Part shown: in pieces, positions 40,671 to 53,200 of the stretch
Numbering within the stretch: the first letter of the stretch is position 1
How the letters are laid out: each line of letters starts with the position of its first letter
Source of the DNA: Paracidovorax valerianellae
Lineage (GTDB): Bacteria; Pseudomonadota; Gammaproteobacteria; Burkholderiales; Burkholderiaceae_C
Length of the DNA: 64,000 bases
NCBI RefSeq assembly: GCF_900102625.1
Contig: NZ_FMZC01000020.1
Coordinates: 1 to 64,000, forward strand
Direction of reading: 5' to 3'
Made by a program: the position numbers and the translations under genes
The notes under the pieces: model-generated
Databases searched by the model: none
What the model was told of the DNA's origin: nothing
What the model saw: only the letters and a program-made list of their open reading frames with translations

Positions 40671-41366
40671 ATGAGCTATGTGATTCCTCCCGCCGCCGTG
40701 GCCAGCGTGCCCGTGGTGGGCACCACCGACCGCTTTCCCGTCCACCGCATCTACTGTGTGGGCCGCAACTACGAAGAGCACGCCAAGGAAATGGGCTTCA
40801 CCGGCCGCGAGCCGCCCTTCTTCTTCATGAAGCCCGCCGACGCCCTGGTCGTCGTCGATGCCGGAAAGACCGGCTCGCTGCCCTACCCCACCCTCACCGC
40901 CAACCTGCACCACGAGATCGAGCTGGTGGTCGCCATCGGCAAGGGCGGCAAAGGCATCGCCGCGGCCGATGCCCTGCAGCACGTGTACGGCTATGCCGTG
41001 GGCCTGGACATGACCCGCCGCGACCTGCAGAACGACATGAAAAAGCAGGGCCGCCCCTGGGAGATCGGCAAGGCTTTCGAGCACAGCGCACCCATCGGCC
41101 CGATCACGCCGGCGGCGCAGGCGGGCGATGTGCAAAAGGCCGCGATCTGGCTGCAGGTGAACGGCGACGACCGCCAGCGCAGCAACGTCTCGCAGCTGAT
41201 CTGGAACATCGCCGAAACCATCGAGCACCTGTCGGCCGCGTGGGAGCTGCAGCCCGGCGACCTGATCTACACCGGCACGCCCGAAGGCGTGGCTGCCGTG
41301 GTGCGTGGCGACACGCTCGAAGGCGGCGTGGACGGCCTGGGCACGCTGCGCGTGAGCGTCGCCTGA
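40671..41366 (+). CDS. Fumarylacetoacetate/fumarylpyruvate hydrolase family protein
   Basis: 231 residues in the FAH fold: IYCVGRNYEEHAKEMG at the start, FFFMKPADALV, then the metal site in HHEIELVVAIG (Glu pair) and YGYAVGLDMTRRDLQ (Asp), and the C-terminal GDLIYTGTPEGV. The size matches fumarylpyruvate hydrolases rather than the longer eukaryotic-type FAH. GAAAGG precedes the ATG at 40671. It is divergent from the GST-type isomerase at 134 bases; the pair likely performs consecutive isomerisation and hydrolysis in aromatic acid breakdown. Confidence 0.9.
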   Translation: MSYVIPPAAVASVPVVGTTDRFPVHRIYCVGRNYEEHAKEMGFTGREPPFFFMKPADALVVVDAGKTGSLPYPTLTANLHHEIELVVAIGKGGKGIAAADALQHVYGYAVGLDMTRRDLQNDMKKQGRPWEIGKAFEHSAPIGPITPAAQAGDVQKAAIWLQVNGDDRQRSNVSQLIWNIAETIEHLSAAWELQPGDLIYTGTPEGVAAVVRGDTLEGGVDGLGTLRVSVA

Positions 41367-41456
41367 TCCTGCCTGCCGCGCTGCATGCCTGCCATGGCCG
41401 ATGCCACGGGCATGCAGACCCTGCCACCGCTTTGCGCCCCATTTCCTGAAAACCGA

Positions 41457-42005
41457 ATGACCTTCCGCAGCCCCATCAAGCACTGCCGCGAATGCGGAAC
41501 GGCCGTGGTGTACCGCATTCCCGACGACGGCGACACCAAGCCGCGTGCCGTCTGCCCGGCCTGCCACACCATCCATTACGAGAACCCGCTGAACGTGGTT
41601 GGCACCGTGCCCGTGTGGCGCGACAAGGTGCTGCTGTGCCGGCGTGCCATCGAGCCGCGCCTGGGCAAATGGACCTTGCCGGCCGGGTTCATGGAACTGA
41701 ACGAGACCACCGCGCAGGGCGCGGAGCGCGAAACCGATGAAGAGGCCGGCGCGCAGATCCAGATGGGCCCGCTGTTCAGCCTGCTGAACGTGAGCCACGT
41801 GGGCCAGGTCCACCTGTTCTACCTGGCCAAGCTGCTGAGCGACGAGTTCCACCCCGGCTACGAAACCCTGGAAGCGCGCCTGTTCGGCGAAGACGAAATC
41901 CCCTGGGACGAGATCGCCTTTCGCACCGTAAAGACCACGCTGGAGCGCTTCTTCGCCGACCGCAAGGCCGGCCAGTTCGGCCTGCACTGCGTGGACATCG
42001 ACTGA
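41457..42005 (+). CDS. Nudix hydrolase with N-terminal zinc ribbon
   Basis: 182 residues. A zinc ribbon (CRECG then CPACH, about residues 11-36) precedes a Nudix domain. The Nudix box is GFMELNETTAQGAERETDEEAGA, fitting G-x5-E-x7-R-E-x2-E-E with Thr in the usual aliphatic position. Zinc-ribbon Nudix proteins include NADH pyrophosphatase-like and ADP-ribose-type enzymes; the exact nucleotide substrate is unknown. ATG at 41457 was chosen because it opens just before the ribbon; earlier starts add non-conserved residues. Confidence 0.88.
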   Translation: MTFRSPIKHCRECGTAVVYRIPDDGDTKPRAVCPACHTIHYENPLNVVGTVPVWRDKVLLCRRAIEPRLGKWTLPAGFMELNETTAQGAERETDEEAGAQIQMGPLFSLLNVSHVGQVHLFYLAKLLSDEFHPGYETLEARLFGEDEIPWDEIAFRTVKTTLERFFADRKAGQFGLHCVDID

Positions 42006-42047
42006 CCGATCACTCAGCGGGCACGGAGCGGCTCTATCAGCTCCATC

Positions 42048-42084
42048 AAAAAAGGCGCGAAGCACAACCCGTGTGCTCCGCGCC
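42048..42084. terminator. Strong hairpin terminator between the Nudix gene and the binding-protein gene
   Basis: GGCGCG-A-AGCACA pairs with TGTGCT-C-CGCGCC (one A/C mismatch) around a five-base loop. Six A on its left give a U-run for minus-strand transcripts, so it mainly ends the convergent binding-protein gene. Confidence 0.8.
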
Positions 42085-42150
42085 CTTCAGTACCACCACA
42101 CCGCGCTTTGCGGTGCCAAGAAGCCAGGCCTGGCCTGGCCCTCGGTCACA

Positions 42151-42933
42151 TCACTTCAGCCACTTGTCGGCCGACTGCTTGAGCGTGCCCCGTGCGTCCA
42201 GCAGGCCCCAGACGAATTCCATCACGCGCGAATAGTCGGCGTCGTCCTTGGGCAGCATGAAGCCCAGGGTGTTGGTCGGCGTGAGCGGCGCGTTGACGAA
42301 GGCGGCCGTCAGGCGTGGATCGGCCTTGGCGTAGTACAGCGCTTCGTAGGTTTCGGTGATCATCACGTCGCCCTTGCCGTCGGCGATGAGCGCCGGAATC
42401 TCGGCGTTCTTTTCGTGGGTGCTGACCTGCGCGGCGGTCAGGTTCTGCAGCACGAAGGTTTCGTTGGTGCCGCCCGGGTTCTTGATGACGCGCACGGTTG
42501 GCTTGTTCAGGTCTTGCAGCGTCTGGTACTGGGCCTTGTCCGCCGTGCGCACCAGCGCGACCTTGCCGAACGGCGCGTAGCCTGGAAGCATTTCGATCTG
42601 GCGGATGCGCGTCACGTTGCGGGTGATGCCGCCCACGGCCACGTCGAACTTGTCGGCCTGCAGGTCCTTCATGAGGTTGGGCCAGCTCGTCGCCACGTAT
42701 TCGACCTTGACCCCCATCTCCTTGGCCATGAGTTCGATCACATCGATGTCATGGCCGCTGTAGCCGCCATCCGTCTTGATGGCGAAGGGGCGGTAGTCGC
42801 CGGGCGTGCCCACGCGCAGCACCTTGCCCTCCATGATCTTGTCCAGCCGGGGCCCTGCGTGGGCAGCGGTCATGAGCGACAGGCAGATCACGGCGCCGGC
42901 GGTGACCAGGGAACGCATTTTTCGAGCAATCAT
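42151..42933 (-). CDS. Periplasmic solute-binding protein, cyclohexadienyl dehydratase (PheC)-like
   Basis: 260 residues. A signal peptide covers about residues 1-26 (RKMRSLVTAGAVICLSLMTAAHA). The mature part matches type 3 solute-binding proteins and especially periplasmic cyclohexadienyl dehydratase: LRVGTPGDYRPFA, GHDIDVIELMAKEMGVK, TSWPNLMKDLQADKFDVAVGGIT, VRVIKNPGGTNETFV and DVMITETYEALYY. PheC converts prephenate or arogenate to phenylpyruvate or phenylalanine, but many relatives only bind amino acids. No ABC permease genes are adjacent, which favours an enzyme or an orphan binding protein. Confidence 0.82.
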   Translation of the reverse strand: MIARKMRSLVTAGAVICLSLMTAAHAGPRLDKIMEGKVLRVGTPGDYRPFAIKTDGGYSGHDIDVIELMAKEMGVKVEYVATSWPNLMKDLQADKFDVAVGGITRNVTRIRQIEMLPGYAPFGKVALVRTADKAQYQTLQDLNKPTVRVIKNPGGTNETFVLQNLTAAQVSTHEKNAEIPALIADGKGDVMITETYEALYYAKADPRLTAAFVNAPLTPTNTLGFMLPKDDADYSRVMEFVWGLLDARGTLKQSADKWLK

Positions 42934-43119
42934 GGCGGGGGTATCCAGAGGTTGAAGGGGAGGATCGCAACGGCGCGCCGGCCTTCGCTCCGGCCGCGAA
43001 CGCACCGCTGGCAAGCATAGCGGAGCGCGGTCGCGCTGCGGCCTGTGGCGTGCGGAAAGCATGTGTGGGCGATAACCATGGCCGTCGATAACTCGCCGGC
43101 ACCCTTGAAAGCACCCCGA

Positions 43120-43344
43120 TCAAATCTTGCGCACACGCCGCCGATGCAGTGCATAGCCGGCGATCGCCCCAACCAGCATGGATGCCGGCAAAACCCCGAA
43201 CACCAACACGATTGCCAACGTGTTGGATTGCTCATCATTGAGGGGGTAACCCGCCCCAAACAGGCGGTCGTACGCCACCGAGCCCAGCACGCCGAAAGCA
43301 GCGCCCAACAGTGCCCCGAAAATGACGTGGAGAGCGGCTTTCAT
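43120..43344 (-). CDS. Small two-helix membrane protein, candidate immunity protein for Tae4
   Basis: 74 residues, with two hydrophobic helices (HVIFGALLGAAFGVLGSVAY and TLAIVLVFGVLPASMLVGAI) and a basic C-terminus HRRRVRKI. The ATG at 43344 overlaps the stop of the Tae4-type gene (ATGA), which fixes the start. That placement is where an immunity gene is expected. However, known Tai4 immunity proteins are soluble periplasmic dimers of about 120 residues with a signal peptide, so this would be an unusual partner. Immunity role inferred from coupling alone; it might instead be a holin-like or accessory protein. Confidence 0.55.
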   Translation of the reverse strand: MKAALHVIFGALLGAAFGVLGSVAYDRLFGAGYPLNDEQSNTLAIVLVFGVLPASMLVGAIAGYALHRRRVRKI

Positions 43345-43871
43345 GCGAGTTGCCAGAACCATACGGCCTGTGCTTTTTCCATATCGGAAACGTCGCTAAA
43401 AATGCTATGGACGCCAAAACCGCCGATGCGTAAGTGAATGCGCAGCCATGACCCACGGTCGCTGAGCCGGCTACCGTTCCACAAGTCGATGTGGTCCCCC
43501 TGCATTCCTGGCCCCCAGTAGTTTTGAAAGAACACGAGCCCACTCCGGTCCTTCATGCCCGCACTGCTCTCTGCGCGGCCGAATGCCTGCGCGCCTGTGA
43601 ACTTTTCCATGCGTATCGGCAAGCGTGTTCCCCCAGCAGCCACCCAGTCGGCCACCTCTTGCGCACGGATGGGGTACTTCTCTGTACCCTGTTGCCAGGA
43701 TCGAACCCCTCGAAATGTTTTGAAGTCCACGCCGGCACGCATGAGGGCCGCTGAAAAATTAATAGCGCACTGGTTTTCGTAGGCCGCTTTGTTCAGCAGA
43801 GGCGCATCGCCTTTGACGTTTGGATGGTTTTTCCAGATATCTTGAAAGTTTGGCGTCACGCTGACGGTCAT
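43341..43871 (-). CDS. tae4: Type VI secretion amidase effector, Tae4 family
   Basis: 176 residues, no signal peptide, as expected for a T6SS cargo. Tae4 is an NlpC/P60-like Cys peptidase that cuts peptidoglycan stem peptides of target cells. The catalytic Cys is C35 in NQCAINFSAALMRAGVD, and the His-x-Asp motif is H127/D129 in GDHIDLWNGSR, both family hallmarks. R54 and G55 in TFRGVRSW fit the conserved loop. There is no vgrG, hcp or PAAR gene next to it, so it is an orphan effector gene. It is translationally coupled to a small membrane protein downstream. Confidence 0.85.
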   Translation of the reverse strand: MTVSVTPNFQDIWKNHPNVKGDAPLLNKAAYENQCAINFSAALMRAGVDFKTFRGVRSWQQGTEKYPIRAQEVADWVAAGGTRLPIRMEKFTGAQAFGRAESSAGMKDRSGLVFFQNYWGPGMQGDHIDLWNGSRLSDRGSWLRIHLRIGGFGVHSIFSDVSDMEKAQAVWFWQLA

Positions 43872-43970
43872 GCGTTTGTTGTATTGCCCACCAGCAAATA
43901 CCAGCCAGTGGCTCTCCCTTGAAGTCAGGCATTGTAGGGACGCGCGCTTTCGCGGGGATGATTCAAACCT

Positions 43971-46556
43971 TCAAGGCTTGGACTCGATGAAGAAGGGCAA
44001 ACCACCTCCCGCAGAGGCCGCAGCCGAAGGCGCCGGGGCTGCAGCATTCGAACCCGGCGAGCCGCCGAACTGGGCGCCCTGCGGCGAGGCCTGCGCGGGC
44101 GGCGCGGTGGGCGCAGGCTGCTGCCCGCCGAAGGCGGCGCCGGACGGCGAACCATTTTGCGCACCCTCCTCCATCGGCGCTGTGGCGGGGGTCGCTTCGG
44201 GCGTCGCGTTCTGGAGCGGCACCAGCGGGGCCTCGGTGATCTCGGGCGCCTCGGGTGGGTTCAGGGGCGCGGAGGCGTCCGACGCAGGGCGCGCGGGCAC
44301 CGGCACGGCGCTGCCTGGCGGCACCGGGGGCGCATCGGCGGCCGGGCCGGTGCGGCGGCCGAAGAGGTCGTAGACCCAGTTGCGCATGCCGCCCACGGCG
44401 TTGTCCACCCAGCCGCCCTTTTCTTCCTCGTCGATGAAGCGCTCGCGCGCATCGATCACCTTGGTGCGCAAGGCTTGCTGGAACACCTCGCCCACCATTG
44501 GCAGCGCGCTGTGCGCGCCCTGCCCCCAGTAGTCGCTGCGCAGGGTGATACGGCCGTCGTTGAAGCCCACCCAGGCACCCGCGACGAGTTGCGGGTGCAT
44601 CAGGATGAACCAGCCGTCGGTGTTGTCCTGCGTGGTGCCGGTCTTGCCCGCCACGTCGGCCGTGATTCCGTAGCGCGTGCGGACGGCCACGCCCGTGCCC
44701 TTGTCGATCACGCCGCGCATGGCGTCGCGCAGCGCCTGCACGGCACCGAGGCCTGCGGCGCGTTCGGGGTCGGCGGGCGCGAAGTCTTCCAGCACCTTGC
44801 CGTTCTTGTCTTCGATGCGGCTGATGACGATGGGTGCGCGGTACTGGCCGCCATTGGCGATGGTGCCGTAGGCGGCGACCATTTCCTTGAGCGTGACGGG
44901 GCTGGTGCCCAGCGCGAGCGAAGGCACCACGTCCAGCTTGGACTCGCGCACGCCCATGGCCCGGGCCAGTTGCGCCACGCGTTCGGGGCCGACCTTTTGC
45001 ATGACTTGCGCGGTGATGGTGTTCTTGGAAAACGCCAGGCCGTCGGCCAGCGTCATGGGCTCGTTGCTGGGCGGGCCTTCGTCCGTGGGGCGCCAGACCT
45101 GCCGGCCACCCAGGGGAATTTCCACGGCTTCGTCCATCAGCGTGTCGGTGGGCAGCAAACCATTGGCGAAGGCCGCGCCATAGACAAAGGGCTTGAACGT
45201 GGAGCCCGGCTGGCGCCGTGCGGCCTGCACGTGGTCAAACGGATCGACCGCGAAATCGCGGCTGCCCACCCACGCGCGCACCTCGCCGCTGCGCGGATCA
45301 AGCGCCAGGAAGCCGGCCTGCAAGCGCGTCTTCTGCTGGCGCAACTGGCGCATGAACGGGGCGTCGTCCAGCAGGTCCTTCAGCGCGTCTTCGGGCGTGG
45401 CGCCCTTGGCCACGGCGGCTTCGTACTGCGCCGATTCGCGCACCAGCGCCTGCACCAGCGGCCCCTTGGGGTTCCATGCGTTGCGCGATGCCCAGGCGCC
45501 ATCGGCCACGCCCTGCAGTTGCCGGCCCTGGCGGGCGACGGCCTGGTTGGCGAGCGTCTGCAGGCGCGAATCGATGGTGGTGCGGATCACCAGGCCGTCG
45601 GCATACAGGCTGTAGCCGTTGCGGTCGGCCCAGTCGATGAGTTGCTTGCGCAACTGCTGCGCCAGGTGCGGCGCGGGGCCGGCGGTTTCGATCTGGCGCT
45701 CGAAGCGGATGCGCAGCGGCCGGCGCGACAGCGTGTCGTATTCCTCGGCGGAGAGCTTGCCGCGCTTTTTCATCTGCGACAGCACGGTGTTGCGCCGCTC
45801 CTGCGCGCGCTCGGGGTTGAGCACCGGGTTGTAGTAGCTCGTGCCCTTGAGCATGCCGATGAGCGTGGCGCTCTCCAGCACGGTGAGCTTGTCGGCCGAC
45901 TTGTCGAAGTACGTGCGCGCGGCCATCTCGATGCCGTAGGCGTTGTACAGGAACGGCACCGTGTTCAGGTAGGTTTCCAGGATTTCGTCCTTGGAGTACA
46001 GCACCTCGATCTTGAGCGCGGTGATCGCCTCTTTCAGCTTGCGCGTGAGCGTTGGCGCGCGGCCGATGTCCTCGGGGTATAGATTGCGCGCGAGCTGCTG
46101 CGTGATGGTCGAGCCACCCTGCTTGTCGCCGCCCAGCGTGCGGATCACCGCCGACGCCGTGCGCCGCCAGTCCAGCCCGAAGTGGTCGTAGAAGCGGTGG
46201 TCTTCGGTGGCGATCAGCGCGTCCTTCACGGCCGGGGCGATGCTCTCCAGCGGCACCCATTCGCGGTTCACCCATTTGTATTCGGCCAGCAGACGCCCAT
46301 CGGCCGACACCAGGTGCGCCGGCTGCTCGGTCTTGGCTTTGCGGATGTCGCTGATGGCCGGCGTGAACGGGACGAGCGCCACCACATAGAGCAGCAGCGC
46401 CACCGGCACGGCGGCCAGCGCCCACAGCACGGTGCGCAGCGAACGGTGGCGGCCGACGAAGGCGGACGCGCGCCGCAGCGGCGGCGCGATGCGCCCCAGG
46501 CAGAGGGCCATGAACGCGGCGAGGCGCGCGCGCAGGGAGGCAAGCACAGGGGGCAT
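43971..46556 (-). CDS. mrcA: Class A penicillin-binding protein 1a
   Basis: Bifunctional peptidoglycan polymerase and cross-linker in the inner membrane. 861 residues. One membrane helix lies near 41-65. The glycosyltransferase domain shows ATEDHRFYDHFGLDW (catalytic Glu), GGSTITQQLARNL and the ETYLNTVPF region. The transpeptidase domain shows the SxxK motif in PGSTFKPFVYG, SKN in AFSKNTITA, and KTGTT in DVAGKTGTTQDN. The last about 120 residues are Pro/Ala/Gln/Gly-rich and low in complexity. It stands alone between tae4 and ligA. Confidence 0.95.
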   Translation of the reverse strand: MPPVLASLRARLAAFMALCLGRIAPPLRRASAFVGRHRSLRTVLWALAAVPVALLLYVVALVPFTPAISDIRKAKTEQPAHLVSADGRLLAEYKWVNREWVPLESIAPAVKDALIATEDHRFYDHFGLDWRRTASAVIRTLGGDKQGGSTITQQLARNLYPEDIGRAPTLTRKLKEAITALKIEVLYSKDEILETYLNTVPFLYNAYGIEMAARTYFDKSADKLTVLESATLIGMLKGTSYYNPVLNPERAQERRNTVLSQMKKRGKLSAEEYDTLSRRPLRIRFERQIETAGPAPHLAQQLRKQLIDWADRNGYSLYADGLVIRTTIDSRLQTLANQAVARQGRQLQGVADGAWASRNAWNPKGPLVQALVRESAQYEAAVAKGATPEDALKDLLDDAPFMRQLRQQKTRLQAGFLALDPRSGEVRAWVGSRDFAVDPFDHVQAARRQPGSTFKPFVYGAAFANGLLPTDTLMDEAVEIPLGGRQVWRPTDEGPPSNEPMTLADGLAFSKNTITAQVMQKVGPERVAQLARAMGVRESKLDVVPSLALGTSPVTLKEMVAAYGTIANGGQYRAPIVISRIEDKNGKVLEDFAPADPERAAGLGAVQALRDAMRGVIDKGTGVAVRTRYGITADVAGKTGTTQDNTDGWFILMHPQLVAGAWVGFNDGRITLRSDYWGQGAHSALPMVGEVFQQALRTKVIDARERFIDEEEKGGWVDNAVGGMRNWVYDLFGRRTGPAADAPPVPPGSAVPVPARPASDASAPLNPPEAPEITEAPLVPLQNATPEATPATAPMEEGAQNGSPSGAAFGGQQPAPTAPPAQASPQGAQFGGSPGSNAAAPAPSAAASAGGGLPFFIESKP

Positions 46557-46579
46557 CGGAGGCTTCTGGATTAAAAAGG

Positions 46580-46630
46580 GCCGCAGCGCAAGACTGATAT
46601 GCGCTGGCAGCTATTAAAAATATAGCAAAC
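46580..46630 (+). repeat. Diverged interspersed repeat copy between PBP1a and ligA genes
   Basis: CCGCAGCGCAAGACTGATAT, then GCGCTGGCAGCTATTAAAAA and TATAGCAAAC. It keeps GCAGCGCAA, the GCTATTAAA end and the trailing ATATAGC seen in the pgeF copy, with a different middle. Confidence 0.6.
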
Positions 46631-46720
46631 GAGTGGTTTCAGCGGCAGGCTGGCCTTGCACGGGCGGGGTCATGCCTTCATGCGGTGGTGCGTGATGCCA
46701 TCCGGCGTGCAGGACGGCTG

Positions 46721-50186
<3,466 letters not shown>

Positions 50187-50213
50187 GGTGAAAAAACGTG
50201 CGGCTTCTTGGGT

Positions 50214-53200
50214 TCAGGCATCGGCCATGGAGAGTGCGGACTCCATGTCCACGGCCACGATACGCGACACGCCCTGCTCCTGCATGGTCACGCCGATCAG
50301 TTGTTCGGCCATTTCCATGGCGATCTTGTTGTGGCTGATGAAAAGGAACTGCGTGCCGCTGCTCATGCTGGACACGAGCTTGGCATAGCGTTCGGTGTTG
50401 GCATCGTCCAGCGGCGCGTCCACTTCGTCCAGCAGGCAGAACGGCGCGGGGTTGAGCTGGAAGATGGCGAAGACGAGCGCGATGGCGGTCAGGGCTTTCT
50501 CCCCGCCGGACAGCAAATGGATGGTCTGATTCTTCTTGCCTGGCGGCTGCGCCATCACCTGCACCCCGGAGTCGAGGATCTCGTCGCCGGTGATGATGAG
50601 GCGGGCATTGCCGCCGCCGAACAGCTCGGGGAACATACGCCCGAAATGCCCGTTGACCGCGTCGAACGTGCCCGAGAGCAGGTCGCGCGTTTCGGCATCG
50701 ATCTTGCGGATCGCGTCTTCCAACGTGGTCATGGCTTCGGTCAGGTCGGCGGTCTGCGAATCGAGGAAGGTCTTGCGCTCGCGTGCCAGGTTCAGCTCTT
50801 CGAGCGCGGCGAGGTTCACCGCGCCCAGCGCCGTGATTTCGCGGTGCAGCCGGTCGATCTCGCTTTGCAGGCCCGCTGCGCGCACGCCGCCGGCTTCGAT
50901 GGACTGCGCCACGGCTTCCAGATCGGCCTGCGCATCGGTGAGCAGCGTGGTGTATTGCTCCAGGCCCAGGCGCGCGGCCTGTTCCTTGAGCTGGAATTCG
51001 GTGATGCGCGCGCGCAGCGGGTCGAGCGCGCGCTCCAGCTGCATGCGGCGCTCGTCGCTCGCGCGCAGCTTGGCGGTGAGGTCGTCGTACTCGCTGCGCT
51101 GGGCGCCCAGGGCTTTCTCGCGCTCCATCTTGAGGTCCAGCGCCTGCTGCAGGCCGCCCTGCGCTGCCGCGTCGGACAGGCGCGCCATCTCGTCGTGCGC
51201 GCGCTGCTGCTCGTCGGCCAGGGCGCGCGTCTGGCTGCCGGCGGTGTCGAGCGTGCGGGCCAGTTCGGCCCGGCGGGCTTCAAGGCTGCGCCGCGAGAAC
51301 GTGGCCTCTTGCGCCTGCCGCTCCAGGCTGCGCTGCTGCTCGCGGCATTCGGCCAGCTTGCGCTCGGCGGCAATCACGCGCTCGTCGAGCTGGGCGTGGC
51401 GCTCCTGGCTGTCGGCCAGCTGCATGTCCAGTTCTTCGAAGCGGGCCTCGGCCGTCACGCGGCGCTCCTGCAGGTCGGACAGTTGCGCCTCGACCTCGGC
51501 CAGGTCGGCACCGATCTGCTCGCTGCGGGCGCGGGCCTGGTCGGCCAACTGGGTCAGGCGCAGCGTTTCGACCTGCAGTTCGTGCGCACGGCTTTGCGCT
51601 TCGCTGGCTTCGCGGCGCGCGGCCACGAGCCGCTGCGAGGCGTCGGCATAGGCCGACTCGGCCCGCACCAGCGCCGTGCGCGACTCTTCGGCGATCAGGG
51701 CCTGGGCGCGCAGTTCCTTGTCGAGGTGCTCGATCTCCTGCGCACGGGCCAGCAGGCCCGATTGCTCGGAGTCCTGGGCATAAAAGCTCACGCTGTGCGC
51801 GCTCACCGCATGGCCGGTGGGCACGTAAACCACTTCACCGGGCTGCAGCGTGGGGCGGCGGTTCAACGCTTCGTCGAGCGTCTGCGCGGTGTAGCAGCCC
51901 TGCAGCCAGTCGGTCAGCACGGCGCGCAGGCCGGCGTCGTTCAGCCGCAGCAGGTCGGACAGGCGAGTGGCCGCGCCCGTGGGTTCGGGCACGCCTGCCG
52001 GTGGCGCGCTGTAGAAAGCCAGCCGGGCCGGGGGCGCATCGTTGCCACCGGCGCCGAGAAAGCCGCGCACGCTGTCGAGCCGGCTCACTTCGAGCGCGCC
52101 CAGGCGCTCGCGCAGCGCGGCCTCCAGCGCGTTTTCCCAGCCGGGTTCGATGTGGATGCGGCTCCACAGGCCTTGCAAGCCATCCAGGCCGTGCCGGGCG
52201 AGCCAGGGCTGCAGCTTGCCGTCCGTCTTGACCTTTTCCTGCAGGGCCTTCAGGGCTTCCATGCGTGCGGACAGGTCGGCCTGGCGGGCGCTTTCCACGT
52301 TCACCGCCTGCTGGCGCGTGCGGCGGTCTTCGTCCAGCTGGGGCACGGATTCCTGCAGCTCGCCCAGCCGCGCCTCGGACATTTCAGCGCCTTCGCGGGC
52401 GGCTTCGAGCTGCTCGCGCAGATTGACCAGGCGTGCTTCGTCGGGGGCGGCCAAGGCATTGCGATCGGTGCGCAGGCGCTCGTGGCGGGTGTCGAGCTGG
52501 CGGCTCTGTTCGTCGATGCTGCGCTGCTCGGCGGCCAGCACGCCGATCTGCTGCTGCACCTGCACCACGGCGGCGCGCTGCTCGTTGGCGCGCTGCTGGC
52601 CTTGCCGCAGCGCTTCCTCCAGGTCGGGCAACTGCATCGCCTGTTCTTCGACCTGCGCGGCCAGCAGTTCGGCGCGTTCATCCGCATCCACGCCCGCGCC
52701 GGCCAGGTTTTCCATCTCATGCTCCGCCTCTTCCTTGCGGGCGGACCACTGGGCGATCTGCTCGGCCAGCTGGCCGAGGCGCAGTTCCACGCGCTGGCGG
52801 CCTTCGACCACGTAGCGGATCTCGGCCTCCAGCCGGCCCACTTCGGCCGTGGCCTCGTAGAGCTTGCCCTGCGCCTGGTTGACGTGGTCGCCCGCGGCGT
52901 AATGCGCCTGGCGGATGGTTTCGAGGTCGGACTCGACCGATCGCAGGTCGGCCATGCGCGATTCGAGGTCGTTCACGGCCTGCAGGCCGTCGGCGCGCAC
53001 CTTGGCCTGGTCCGCCTCGGCATCGGCGCGCTTCAAGAACCACAGCTGGTGCTGCTTGAGCGTGACGTCGGCCTGCAGCGCGTTGTAGCGGGCGGCCACC
53101 TCGGCCTGCTTTTCCAGGCGCTCCAGGTTGGCGTTGAGCTCGCGCAGGATGTCTTCGACCCGCGTGAGGTTCTCGCGCGTGTCGGACAGGCGGTTTTCGG

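Noticed and set aside
38964-42065. A continuous minus-strand frame of about 1030 codons spanning pgeF, the GST gene and beyond
   Set aside because: Only its last 296 codons are PgeF; the earlier part is antisense to the FAH and Nudix genes and out of frame with the GST gene. The real start is the ATG at 39854.
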